DNA of 64,000 nt from Meconema thalassinum (taxonomy: Eukaryota; Arthropoda; Insecta; Orthoptera; Tettigoniidae), in contig OX336393.1 in assembly GCA_946902985.2 (NCBI GenBank), forward strand, positions 359,706,779-359,770,778, read 5' to 3'. Each line of letters starts with the position of its first letter. The stretch's first letter is position 1. A model generated the notes under the pieces. It saw only the letters and a list, made by a program, of their open reading frames with translations, ran no database searches and had not been told where the DNA came from. The translations under genes were made by a program, and so were the position numbers. Of this stretch, positions 32,690 through 42,480 are shown one piece after another.

Positions 32690-33177
32690 CTCTCTACCAG
32701 TTCACCTGCTGTCCTAGGTGAACTACTAAATCCCTAAGAAGAGTAGTTACTACTGAGAGAGTGCGCGACCGTGACAATCCAGCCGGCACCAGACGTGCCA
32801 ATGACTTACTTCCCCTACCACTGCCATCGTCTGGCGGCACACGTAACCCTGGTAGCCTATCTGAGTATGGTTGACAGAGCATCATCAGCATGGCGCAACC
32901 TCGCCCCATTGTTCCCTTCCACCAAATGATCACCCGTGACGCAACAATCTGAGTGATGGAGCAAGAAGGTAGCTAGCTTCAGTGAGAGGAGCCTCACGCT
33001 TGATTCTCTCACCTCTTCAACCTGCTCTGATTAATTTTATGGCCGTAAAAAAATATTTCCCCCACTACTTAGCTTGAAAGATTCAATCATCAAGGCTATT
33101 TTGCTATGCAATACCATCTTCTTAAAGCGTATCCCACGTTCTTGAAACTGATAAGAACCCACAGAGGATGTGAATTG
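32690..33177. other. upstream region of the cuticular protein gene
   Basis: No repeat or ORF recognised. It separates the MITE from the TATA box and is the likely proximal promoter. Confidence 0.4.
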
Positions 33178-33216
33178 TATAAAAGCTCTTCGGCAGCCTA
33201 TTCAAAGCATCAGTTA
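33178..33216 (+). promoter_or_regulatory. cuticular gene core promoter
   Basis: TATAAAA at 33178-33184 and an arthropod initiator TCAGTT at 33210-33215. The start site would be about 33212, giving a 5' leader of some 58 bases before the ATG. Confidence 0.75.
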
Positions 33217-33269
33217 GCTCCAGGCACTCACAGCCACAAGAACAACAACCCCAAAGAATTCACACCATC

Positions 33270-33284
33270 ATGACTTGCGTAAAG
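33270..33284 (+). CDS. cuticular protein (RR-2/pro-resilin-like), exon 1
   Basis: This exon encodes only MTCVK and is followed at once by the donor GTGCGT. The phase is 0. A tiny first coding exon that splits the signal peptide after four or five codons is the usual arrangement of insect cuticular protein (CPR) genes. It was found from the TATA/initiator/ATG/donor order and from its join with exon 2, which completes a hydrophobic signal peptide. Confidence 0.85.
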
Positions 33285-33438
33285 GTGCGTATAAAACATA
33301 CTGTGTGTGCAAAATATTTCATTATAATTTGTCTATATTCAATACAAGAGTGAAAACTATACGATAAGGCCATCCTCAGACAGTGGATGTCAAACAGGTA
33401 GAGTTCACAATCAATAATCATAATTAATATCATAATAA

Positions 33439-33770
33439 AGCCTCTGTGGCTTAGGCGGTAGCACGCCGGCCTCTCACCGCTGGGTCCGTGGTTCAAATCC
33501 CCGTCACTCCATGTGAGATCTGTGCTGGACAAAACGGAGGCAGACAGGTTTTTCTCCGGGTACTCCGGTTTTCCCTGTCAAAATTTCATTCCAGCAACAC
33601 TCTCCACTATCATTTCATTTCATCTGTCATTCATTTAATCATTGCCCCAGAGGAGTGCGTCAGGTCTCGGCAGCCGGCACAGTTCATATCCTCGCCGCTA
33701 GATGGGGGCTTCATTCATTCCATTCCTGACCCGGTCGGAGACTGGAAGCAGGCTGTGGATCTTCATTTTC
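33439..33770 (+). mobile_element. SINE B in intron 1, full length
   Basis: The head has an A box (TGGCTTAGGCGGTAGCACG) and a B box (GGTTCAAATCC), then the body ACGGAGGCAGACAGG...CCTGACCCGGTCGGAG and a TTCATTTTC end. It is flanked by the perfect 13-bp duplication AATATCATAATAA (33426-33438 and 33771-33783). Confidence 0.93.
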
Positions 33771-33783
33771 AATATCATAATAA

Positions 33784-35547
33784 TCATCTTCGTTACAACC
33801 ACTCCCTTGTTTCACTCTACGTTGAATCAAGATTCCTGATAGATCATCTACATTCTCTTCTGTTGTTTAATATCTCCATCCAGCAGATTTTGGGAATTTC
33901 CCAAAGATTGACCTTCCCCTTCCACATATTTCTAGGAACACCTCAGCCTCTTCCTCTGTCTTCAATGCTACATACTGATTTAATAACCGCTCTTCTCTCA
34001 TATTCCATCGGTATGATTGGCCCACTTCAATCTAAATCTTGTCATCTATTCGGTTATAGGTTTATCTATGCTTAGGTGGTTTCTCAAGTCGATTGATCTG
34101 TCTCTCTATTCTTGCAAGTGTTTCTCAAAATGTTTGAAATTTTATTTTGGGAATAAATGTTCATACGTCTGACTGACAGTACGTGTTTTAGTGAAAGTCT
34201 ATAATGGGACACAGTTAGCTCATCCTGCAATATTAGGCACTGCGGCATATAAGAAAGGAAATACGGTTCACATGTGAGTTCCCCTCACCGGTGGAGGGAT
34301 AATAACACGATTATCGTCAGCCCTATCTCTTCTGAGAGGTTAGTTAGTGCACCTGGCTAGAAATGTAGACCATTTCTACAAAATAATACAATTAATTTCA
34401 GTCCAATCTCTTCTGAGATATATTTCGTTATTAATATTTTCTGTAGTTGTATCGGTATTTTCGATTTAAAAAATAGTATGCACTGACTGAATATCAGATG
34501 TTTGTTACTTATCACAGTAATCTGTCACCAAGTTTAGTTAATTTGTAATCTCATTCGGTGGGAAGGTATTATAACTTTTCTATTCCTTAAATTATGATTT
34601 AATAACTTTCCAAACTCTTTCCAGTTGCAGATATAAAACGTATTCTATTGACCAAGATAGAAATGAATCGATGTTTGCAGTGAAGTTACACTACGTTCTG
34701 TTATTCTGAATTGGAAAGGTCGAGCTTTTATATTCCATTACATTTGTCGGATATGTGCTTCCTAAAATTGTACTGTCTCCCACATTGAACTTACTTAAAT
34801 TTCATACCAAACAGTTTACGACGTACTATGCTCAACCAAAATTCTAAAAACATTTTTGAATCTTTCCATTGCCATGAAGTCCAGTAGATAAATAATTCTG
34901 CATTTAATTTTCCGTTTCTTTCTGCATTAGGTTGTTGTGTCCTCTCTTCTCCATACGAACTACTTTGCTTGTACACCACCCTCTATGTATTATTATGGTG
35001 TGTATTATTAAGTGCATGTTCTGTAAGAATTTGTACATACTTAACTACTACATGTTATGTATAGCTTATTTATTTACTTATTTATTTATTTATTTATTTA
35101 CTTTATACGGTTATGATTCTAGGGTGGAGAGCCTTAGCTTTGGATTTCGTATCTACTTTATTTAGCCTGTATTTTTCAAGTCCCGGGGCTTGAATCCTTG
35201 AATACTTCAAAGTAATCATTTCAGACTCTGGGCGATTTCTGATTGTGTCATGCGTACATGCTCTTTATGTTTAGTGGATGACGCCCGAGATAATGGTAAT
35301 AGACTATGCATTTCTCAGAACTCAGAGCTGAATTGTTCTGAACTGGACCATGGCCATTGGGCGAGATTATTTGTCAGTATTCTCTCACTCACTTGTCGTT
35401 GCGGTTGTTCATTGATTTAGGGGTTTTCGAGATCATGGTTATTTATGTCCTTGCACTTGGGTGTTTATATAGGATTTGTCTAATAGCTTTTGCCATTGTG
35501 ATGGCGTTAGTAGTGTGTTTCTTCTTTGTAATTGAGACTATCGTTGC
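33784..35547. other. intron 1 sequence, unrecognised
   Basis: AT-rich intronic sequence with no gene recognised. A (TATT)n tract lies at about 35065-35102. Confidence 0.4.
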
Positions 35548-35742
35548 GAAGGAGGTGGCCGAGGTCTTTAGATAGGAACCATCCCAAAATTTCCCTTTGG
35601 TAGAACTGTGAGACCAGATCAAAGATGGTAGTAGCGGATTTTGAACCTAGCTCTTCTGAGTTTCCTCTCTTGAGAGCTTGAAGGTATCAGTCCTCAGACT
35701 AGAATCAAAGTCCTTGGCAGAGCCTGGAATCGAACATGAACC
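35548..35742 (-). mobile_element. old SINE C relic
   Basis: GCGAAGGAGGTGGCCGAGG, ACCATCCCAAAATTTCCC and the inverted box B CCTGGAATCGAAC appear in the same order as in SINE C, but strongly diverged. Confidence 0.6.
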
Positions 35743-35747
35743 TCAGT

Positions 35748-36182
35748 GATGATATCCAAAAGTGAGTGGCTGCAATTCAAGATAATATTATATGACGTTC
35801 TAACCATTACATGTCAGCTACCCCTCGAGGTGGTCTCATATTTTAAATGTCAATCTCTAACCTTAAAGCACGTAACTGCAAAGATGTTCACTCACTTGGA
35901 TACAATGAGAGAAAGTACAGTAAATTATATTTTCTGCACCATGTAAATAAATTGTAGACATTTTAGTTTTGCTGTGTTAGGTGAGAAAAATCGGTGAAGA
36001 ATTCTATTGCAACTTGGTGCGAAATTGTCATTATGTGCCGTGAAGACGCACAAAAATTGCCTCCTTGAGTGGATTTGTAAATACTTTCACGGTCATGAGC
36101 GAAGAATGCACTCTGTAATCATATTCAAAAGTGAATGGCTGCAATTCAAGATAATATTATATGACGTTACATGTCAGCTACA
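35748..36182 (+). repeat. ~65-bp direct repeat, 370 bp apart
   Basis: AAAAGTGAGTGGCTGCAATTC...ATATGACGTT at 35757-35822 recurs at 36127-36181 with the same order and a 9-base deletion before ACATGTCAGCTAC. Confidence 0.85.
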
Positions 36183-36316
36183 CCGACAGTCATCGCTTGA
36201 CCTTGTAGATTACGAGTCTCATGAGTCTTGACAACTCCTTGCCAGATTACTCTTGGCAGAGATGTAAATTTAATCCCAATATCTCCAGGACATCGGGCTA
36301 TCTATCTATCTATCTA

Positions 36317-36764
36317 TCTATATATATAATACACTAAGGTGTATGTTTCACAAAACTCAAGCTCCTAAACCAGAGGGCGCTAGAAGGTGTGGTTTGTACC
36401 AAAATCTTCCAAATTGTATCAATACTACAGGAACAATCTTGCATTTCTTGAAAAGTCAACGAAATATATTATATTGTTTATATAGAGCGTTTAAACAAAT
36501 AAACAAGACGATAGCCCCTGGAAGAACTGTGTCGTGTACAGCCGCATAGCACTAGTGCCGGGCGGGTTGTCTGTACACATGGGGCGCACACAACCCATTG
36601 TACAACCAGCGGCAGTGATGAATTGCTCTCTGATATCATAAATATCCACAATTTGTTTAAAAAGGTGCGTTTAAACAAATAAACATATTTATAGAAGCCC
36701 GCATAACAGTAAAGTCAGGCGGGTGGTATATACACATGCGAGAGTTCTCGCATGGGTCCGCTAG
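36317..36764 (+). mobile_element. non-autonomous Helitron
   Basis: The 5' end reads TCTATATATATAATACACTA directly after an A; the 3' end has a perfect 9-bp stem hairpin (CATGCGAGA GT TCTCGCATG, 36735-36754), then six bases and CTAG at 36761-36764 followed by T. TC start, hairpin, CTRR end and A/T target are the defining Helitron signals. The 448-bp element has no ORF. A (TATC)n run adjoins its 5' side. Confidence 0.85.
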
Positions 36765-36775
36765 TTAGTATGATT

Positions 36776-37309
36776 GGTTGGTTGGTTGGTTGGTTCCTCA
36801 GTTTAAGGGCTGCGACAAAGCGGTCATGTAGCCCCGTGTACTTTGAGTGTGTGTAGAATCTGTCCGATAACCGGTGTTAATTATTGTGATGGCTGTATTA
36901 GTCTGTGTATCTGTTTTTTAATTCATGTAAGGACTGCAGACTTCGAATTTTTCAAATAGTTCCTACTTTTGTCGCCAAACGCCACCGTCAATGGCTACTA
37001 GGCCTAGTTCAGAACTTAGTTACTAGACGCCACCGCAGTCGGCTCTTGGCAACGAACGTAGGAACCTAAGAGCATTGATTACACTCTTAACCTATACAAT
37101 TTAGCTTCACACAGGTGTAATTAGTGGAAGGTTCTTTAAAACGCCATAAATCTATGACATGGGACCGCTGGCTTTACTTCCCCTCCGAAGGAAGGCATAC
37201 TGAGGGATTTTTAACACTCTTAAAAAATCCGACGGCTTCGGCCGGGTTTGAACCTGCTATCTTGGGCATAGAACCTCAGCATGCTACCAGCTACGCCTCC
37301 GAAGCCGCC
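36776..37309 (-). mobile_element. SINE A in intron 1, full length, at the Helitron's 3' end
   Basis: The minus-strand copy has the tRNA head (CCGAAGCCGCC at its right end), the full body and a (CCAA)n tail (GGTTGGTTGG on the plus strand). The duplication TAGTTAGTATGATT (36762-36775 and 37310-37323) is perfect and includes the last bases of the Helitron, so the SINE inserted later. Confidence 0.93.
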
Positions 37310-37323
37310 TAGTTAGTATGATT

Positions 37324-38764
37324 ACTGTGACATATAGTTGACTACGTCGTTTGAATAAATGAACCAGTGATGGAAACTGTATGCTGATAGTGTATCGACG
37401 TAGTACTAACTTGTAGCAAATAAACATACGTATCTAGCAGCTGTGAGTGTGGGATTCCCCTGGAATATCTCTCCTAAGCCGGGATGGTACCTTGTTTGAA
37501 GACTGACGGCAACTACCCCATTCCTCGACCCCGAAAATTACAGTTGCATACACTACTACTGCCACCACAGAAACAGACAAATTCAACACACACCCAAGTA
37601 CATGGAGATGATGAACAATATAGCTCAAGTTCCTCAAATTAATTATTGATAGCAACAACAACAACAACAATTTGTGGGAATGTGGAAAACTAATATTAAA
37701 TCTGGATCACACAAAACAGTGTATCCCAGGGCTCTTTGCCCTTGCTTTGATTTATTGCATTTTGCGGCATTACAGTGTCTGTTGTAGGATTTCGAATTAA
37801 TGAGAAGCGAGGCCAGTAAAAATCTGGCAAAGGAATTCTGGTAGCGTCTACTCCCCGTTCGGATTGCCATTGGCAGAGAATACTCTTGGACGGTCAACAA
37901 CAGTGGTAAGAAAATGGCAGCAATTAATGCTAAGTCTCAATTTAAATCAATTGCAAAAATGCAGAACAGGGAGTCAGCGAGTGGAAGTGGAAGACAGCTG
38001 TCCGCATGTAACCAGGCAACCGCCAGCCTTCCACTTCCACGCGCTGATTCTTTTCAATCGATTTAAATAGAGGCTTAAGATCAATTTTAGCCGTTTTTTT
38101 AACCAACATTTGTAACCTTCCAAGAGTATCGTGCCCTGAATACCATTACTCAGCACCACTCATACTTCAGTATCTTTCATAGACTGAGATATCGGTGAAA
38201 AGTTGCGTATTATTTTAGGCTGTGCCCATAGATAATAATGCAAAAATACAGGCTGCTGTGCCTAAGGCTTGCAGGTTCGCATCTTGCTGCAGTCAGTTGC
38301 CAATTGAGGTTGGTTTACCTTTTATAGGGCAGAATAATAGGCCTATTAAATATATTTCATTGTAATTGTAATTAAGTTATTACTAATTTTGTTTTTTGTT
38401 TTCTTTAATTATTTAATGCTCATATTCATTTTTATAATTTTATATATTTTTTATCTTAAAACTAAGATTATAAAAATATTATTATTTTAATTTTATAGGC
38501 TTATATTTTTTTAAAGTTTTGAAGCATATTTAATCTAATTCTAGTTTTTATTATAGTTTTTTTAATTGTAATTGTTTTCATTTTTTAAAATTTCAGCACC
38601 TCAGGTCAAGGATATGAAGAAATATTATTTTGTTTTCATAAATATTAACATTTCCAAAAGAAATTCCTTGATATTTGACTGAAATATTCAATCATCAGCA
38701 ACTTTGTCAATATAGCAGTGGTTAATATACAGACCACTAACCTATGAAAGTTTAAATGCCAAGG
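37324..38764. other. intron 1 sequence with a long hairpin
   Basis: Apart from the inverted repeat at 37880-38129 and a short (CAA)n run near 37660, nothing is recognised. 38340-38620 is very AT-rich. Confidence 0.4.
37880..38129. repeat. long imperfect inverted repeat (250 bp)
   Basis: The outer arms ATACTCTTGGA (37880) and TCCAAGAGTAT (38119) pair. Inner arms ATTTAAATCAATTG / CAATCGATTTAAAT and GTGGAAGTGGAAG / CTTCCACTTCCAC pair too, leaving a ~35-base loop. It is either an old MITE or a hairpin-RNA precursor. Confidence 0.75.
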
Positions 38765-38880
38765 AGCCGTGTCAGTAGATTGACTGACACGTTTAAGATC
38801 CCCTTCGGAACAAAATTCCGGCACCCCGGCGTCTCTATTAGCCTGAGTAGTTTAAGGGGACGTGAACAATAACTATAACA
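38765..38880 (+). mobile_element. SINE E 3' fragment
   Basis: GTCAGTAGATTGACTGACACG, GATCCCCTTCGG and CCGGCACCCCGGCG match the body of SINE E (39965-40190). The tRNA head is missing. Confidence 0.75.
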
Positions 38881-38907
38881 TTATTATTAAGCATACTGTA
38901 ACCATTA

Positions 38908-39315
38908 TTATTATTATTATTATTTTATTTAGGGTATGGCTTTTAGTGCCGAGGGTGTCGGAGGACATGTTGGGCTCGCCAAAGGCTGTATCTGCTTCAA
39001 GGGTGAGCTACAAGTTCCGTACAATTTCAAGTAGTTCCAAATTTCGCTGACACCTAGTTGTGAACGTTGGGAATTTGATAGAGCATTTCAACGAAATCTA
39101 ACCTAGAAATTTAGCTTCACACAAGTTTAGTTAGTGGAAGGATATTTTACATGCAATAAATCTATGATGGAACCGCCAGCTTTACGTCCCCTCCGAAGGT
39201 AGACATACTGAAGGATTTTAACGCTCTTAAAAATACGACGACTTCGGCCGGGTTTGAACTCACGATCTTGGGCACAGAAGTTCAGCATGCTACCAACTAC
39301 GCCACCGAAACCGCT
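38908..39315 (-). mobile_element. SINE A2 (SINE A head, different 3' body)
   Basis: The right end is the SINE A tRNA head and the CTTTACGTCCCCTCCGAAGG region. The left half (TATGGCTTTTAGTGCCG, GCTCGCCAAAGGCTG) is unlike SINE A but matches the copy at 40970. The tail is (AAT)n. Flanks ACTGTAACCATTA (38895-38907) and ACTGTATCCATTA (39316-39328) are a 13-bp duplication with one mismatch. Confidence 0.88.
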
Positions 39316-39441
39316 ACTGTATCCATTAAGACATGGCAAAGAAACATTATTATGACCTCAAAGTTCCATTGATGAATGAGGATATTATACTTTCAGCCTT
39401 GGACTCGCCCTTTACACGATTCCTGTTTTGTTCTTTTTCAG

Positions 39442-39585
39442 ATCCTGTGCGTCGCTCTTTTGGCATCGCTACTTGTGCTGGACGTAACTGCAAGAGCCGC
39501 TCTTGGTTATGGCAGAGGACCCGTAGGAGGACGCTTCAATGGCGGTGGTGGTGGTGGTGGACACGGCGCTGCTGCTGATGGACCG
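39442..39585 (+). CDS. cuticular protein (RR-2/pro-resilin-like), exon 2
   Basis: It encodes residues 6-53. With exon 1 it forms a signal peptide (hydrophobic core ILCVALLASLLVLDV, likely cleaved after A22 or A24), so the mature protein is exported to the extracellular cuticle. A short Gly/Ala-rich spacer follows, with a run of seven Gly (39-45) before HGAAADGP. The acceptor is CAG at 39439-39441 and the donor is GTAAAT at 39586; both junctions are phase 0. Confidence 0.9.
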
Positions 39586-39964
39586 GTAAATATCTAGCCG
39601 TAGAGTGAGACAGTACAGAGATACTTGGTCAGTATTGACAGAGTCTGCTCGCATGTCTTTTTGAGAAGATAAAAAATACACTAACATTAAAAAAAAATTA
39701 TGAACCTAATTTTCTCGTTTAAAGAAATGTTCATTTCTTCGGAACTACAACTGTGATGGAGAAAGTACGGAAATCGGAGGCGTGATTCTAGGCCCTGGCA
39801 GTGAATACCCCGAGTGTGTATGTTTTCCCGAGATTTTCCACACACCTCTATGAAAATGCAGCGATATTACCTTCATTCAGGTCCAAAGGCACCTTCCATA
39901 TCCCAGACCCGAACATGTACAGTTACACACATTACTATAATATGTCATCAGAATAATTCAACCC

Positions 39965-40190
39965 GACTGGCAGCGTGGCTCAGCGGTAACGATCTTGCCT
40001 GCTGAGCTCAAGATAGCGGGATCGAATCCCGGCACAGTCAGTCGGCATTTGAAGGTGGGCAAATGCGAAGGGTCGTGTCTGTAGATTTACTGGCACGTTA
40101 AAAATCCCCTTTGGGGCAAAATTCTGGCTCCCCGGCGGCCATAAAAGCCTCACTAGTTAACAGGGATGTAAAACCAATAACTTTATTATT
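39965..40190 (+). mobile_element. SINE E in intron 2, full length
   Basis: The head GGCAGCGTGGCTCAGCGGTA...GGGATCGAATCCC is tRNA-like; the body ends with a TTATTATT tail. The target duplication is AATAATTCAACCC (39952-39964) and AATCATTCAACCC (40191-40203). Confidence 0.92.
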
Positions 40191-40310
40191 AATCATTCAA
40201 CCCACATTCAAGAACACGGGACTGATAACCAAGATATCCCAAGCTCCCAAAAATAATTACTAACATATTTTGGGGATACAATTGAAAATCAATGTACCTC
40301 AAAATATGTG

Positions 40311-40700
40311 CTTGACCGTCAGCAATCGCTACCCACGATAAGGTGCAACACTAGACCATGGGGCCAAACTATCAGTTGAATTGTTAGGCGAGTGGGTCTG
40401 GACCATCCATCGGCCGTCCTTGCAATGGTTTTCCATGGTTTCTCCAAGTTTAAATTAGAAAGAAAATAAAGGGATTCTGCCTTTCCAATACTTGTATTGA
40501 ACCTACTCACAGGTACATGTTTCGAAGGTAAAACTCCTTCTTCTTCAGACTGTACATAAAAATAACAAAGATAAATAACCTTTATAAGAACATACGTTGC
40601 ATGAATAAAGATGCAAATGCTGGTGCGGTAGCTTCTAATAGGCCACGGTCGCTTCCTTCCAACACCTTGCCCAGTTTCATCGCTCATTAACTCGTCTCAT
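40311..40700 (+). mobile_element. SINE D copy with an internal insertion
   Basis: GACCATGGGGCCAAACT through TGGTTTTCCATGGTTTC matches the SINE D 5' half, and GGCCACGGTCGCTTCC through CCCAGTTTCATC its 3' half. About 190 bases between (40450-40640) are foreign. They contain CTTCTTCTTCAGACTG and, inverted, a TTCGAAACATGTACCTG stretch of the kind seen near Penelope-like 3' ends, a weak identification. Confidence 0.65.
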
Positions 40701-40969
40701 AAGGTTGGCGTCTGGAAGAGCATCCAGTCGTAAAATCCAACCGCTACGTAATAATTCATTGAATCTCATCCCAAATCCCGTCCAAACGGAAATAATAAGG
40801 GATAGGCATGCATACAAACAAAATAAGTGTGTGTTCAATTGCGATAAATCCCCACTAAATCTCTAAAACTTGCTGTCACATTTACACTTCTACGCCAAGC
40901 CTTACAGTGATAGGAAGTAAGATATTTATTTGGAAGGAAATACGACAGATTATTTTATACATTAAGCGT

Positions 40970-41356
40970 ATGGTGTTTAGTGCCGGGAGTATCCGAGGAC
41001 ATGTTCGGCTCGCCAGAGGCTGTAGCTGCTTCTAGCGGACACACATGGGGTGAGCTACAAGTTCCGTTCAATTTCAAGTAGTTCCAACTTTCGCTACCAG
41101 ATGTCACTGATACCTAGTGGTGAACGTTGGAACTTTGATAGAGCGTTTCAACGGAATCTAACCTAGAAATAATTAGCTTCACACATGTATAATTACTGGA
41201 AGGATCTCTTACATGCCGGCTTTACTTCCCCTCCGAAGGAAGGCATACTGAAGGATTTTAACGCTTTTCAAAATCCGACGACTTTGGCCGGGTTTAAACC
41301 CGCGATCTTGGGCACAGCAGTTCAGCATGCTACCAACTACACCAGCGAAGCTGCTA
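40970..41356 (-). mobile_element. SINE A2, second copy
   Basis: It matches 38908-39315 along its length: GGTGTTTAGTGCCGGGAG, then AGTTCCAACTTTCGC, CCCCTCCGAAGGAAGG, and the inverted tRNA head ending near GCGAAGCTGC. Confidence 0.85.
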
Positions 41357-41699
41357 ATAGGAGAGAAATAAGCCGTGTTAAATAAAATAAAAGACATTTA
41401 CTTCCAGTTTACCAGGAATTCTTAGATTTTACATCACTCCTAGCTAGCTCCAAATACTAAAATCACCAACTTTTATCCGTAGGCCTTACATCTTACTTTC
41501 ATGGTGGCGACCTACCCTCAGGGTTATCTTAAATGCCATTTTCTACTGGACGTACAATGGTGAACGCTTCCTGTGATAAGGAAAATAGGACGTCCTTGAA
41601 TTCAGGGTCGCCTCGAGCGGAAAATAATCATGAATGAGGAGAGGCTACTGCAGTGACTAAAACACTTTTTATCCCTCAGGGAAATAATCAAATTAAGTA

Positions 41700-42480
41700 A
41701 TTTTCCGATGACATAGTCATCTTCGCCGACACGCCTGAGGATTTGAATGAGTTTTTGAATGGTATGGACTCCGTCTTGAGGAAGGATTTCATGATGAAAA
41801 TTAATAAATGTAAAACAAAAATATTGGAATGCAGCCGAAATAAATCAGAAACCTCTATGGATATCAAATTGGCAGGTGAAAACCTAAAGGAAGTTGGAGA
41901 CTTCTGTTACTTAGGAAGAAAAATAACCAGTGATGGACGAAGCAAAGATGATATGAAACGTAGATTAATTCAGGCAAGGAAAGTATTTCTACAGAAAAGG
42001 AATCTGTTGACATCGAATATAGATTTAGGTATTAGGAAGTCATTTTTGAAAGCCTTTGTCTGGAGCGTGGCACTCTATGGAAGTGAAACCTGGAATATTG
42101 GTGTAGCAGAAAAGAGGAGTATTGAAGCGTTTGAAATGTGGTGTTAAAGGATAATAATGAAGATCAGATGGGTAGATAGGGTTACAAACAAAGAGGTATT
42201 GAGACTAGTGGGAGAGGAGAGATGTTTCTGATGACCGCTAATGAAAAGAAGTGATAGGTTGGTAGGACACATACTAAGACACCCAGGAATAGTAAGCTTA
42301 GTTATGGAAGAAAGGGTCGAGGACAAGAACTGTAGGGGTAGACCAAGGTTAGAATATGTTAAAGAGATTGCCTCGGATGTAGGGTGTGGTAGCTATGTAG
42401 AGATGAATCGATTAGCTCAGGACAGGGAGGGATGAAGGGCTGCATCAAACCAGTCAAAAGACTGAGGACTCAAACAACAA
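41700..42480 (+). pseudogene. LINE reverse transcriptase 3' fragment
   Basis: It starts inside the RT active-site block (DDIVIFADTPEDLNEF), continues through CYLGRKITSDGRSKDDMKRR and WSVALYGSETWN to a C-terminal region (LVGHILRHPG, CRGRPRLEYVKEIA, RLAQDREGW). Frame breaks lie near 42147 and 42230. It ends in ACTCAAACAACAACAAG, a simple-repeat tail. It is a 5'-truncated non-LTR insertion in intron 2, of the type whose products end in GRPR...W and a (CAA)n tail. The clade is not certain. Confidence 0.85.

Larger units (their letters stand above)
33285..39441 (+). other. cuticular gene intron 1 (6157 bp)
   Basis: Donor GTGCGT, acceptor with a pyrimidine tract TTCTTTTTCAG. It contains SINE B, a non-autonomous Helitron, two SINE A-type copies, a SINE E fragment, a SINE C relic and a long hairpin. 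All are listed separately. Confidence 0.85.

Noticed and set aside
33488..34075. 195-aa ORF at the start of intron 1
   Set aside because: Its first half is the SINE B body, so it is not a gene.
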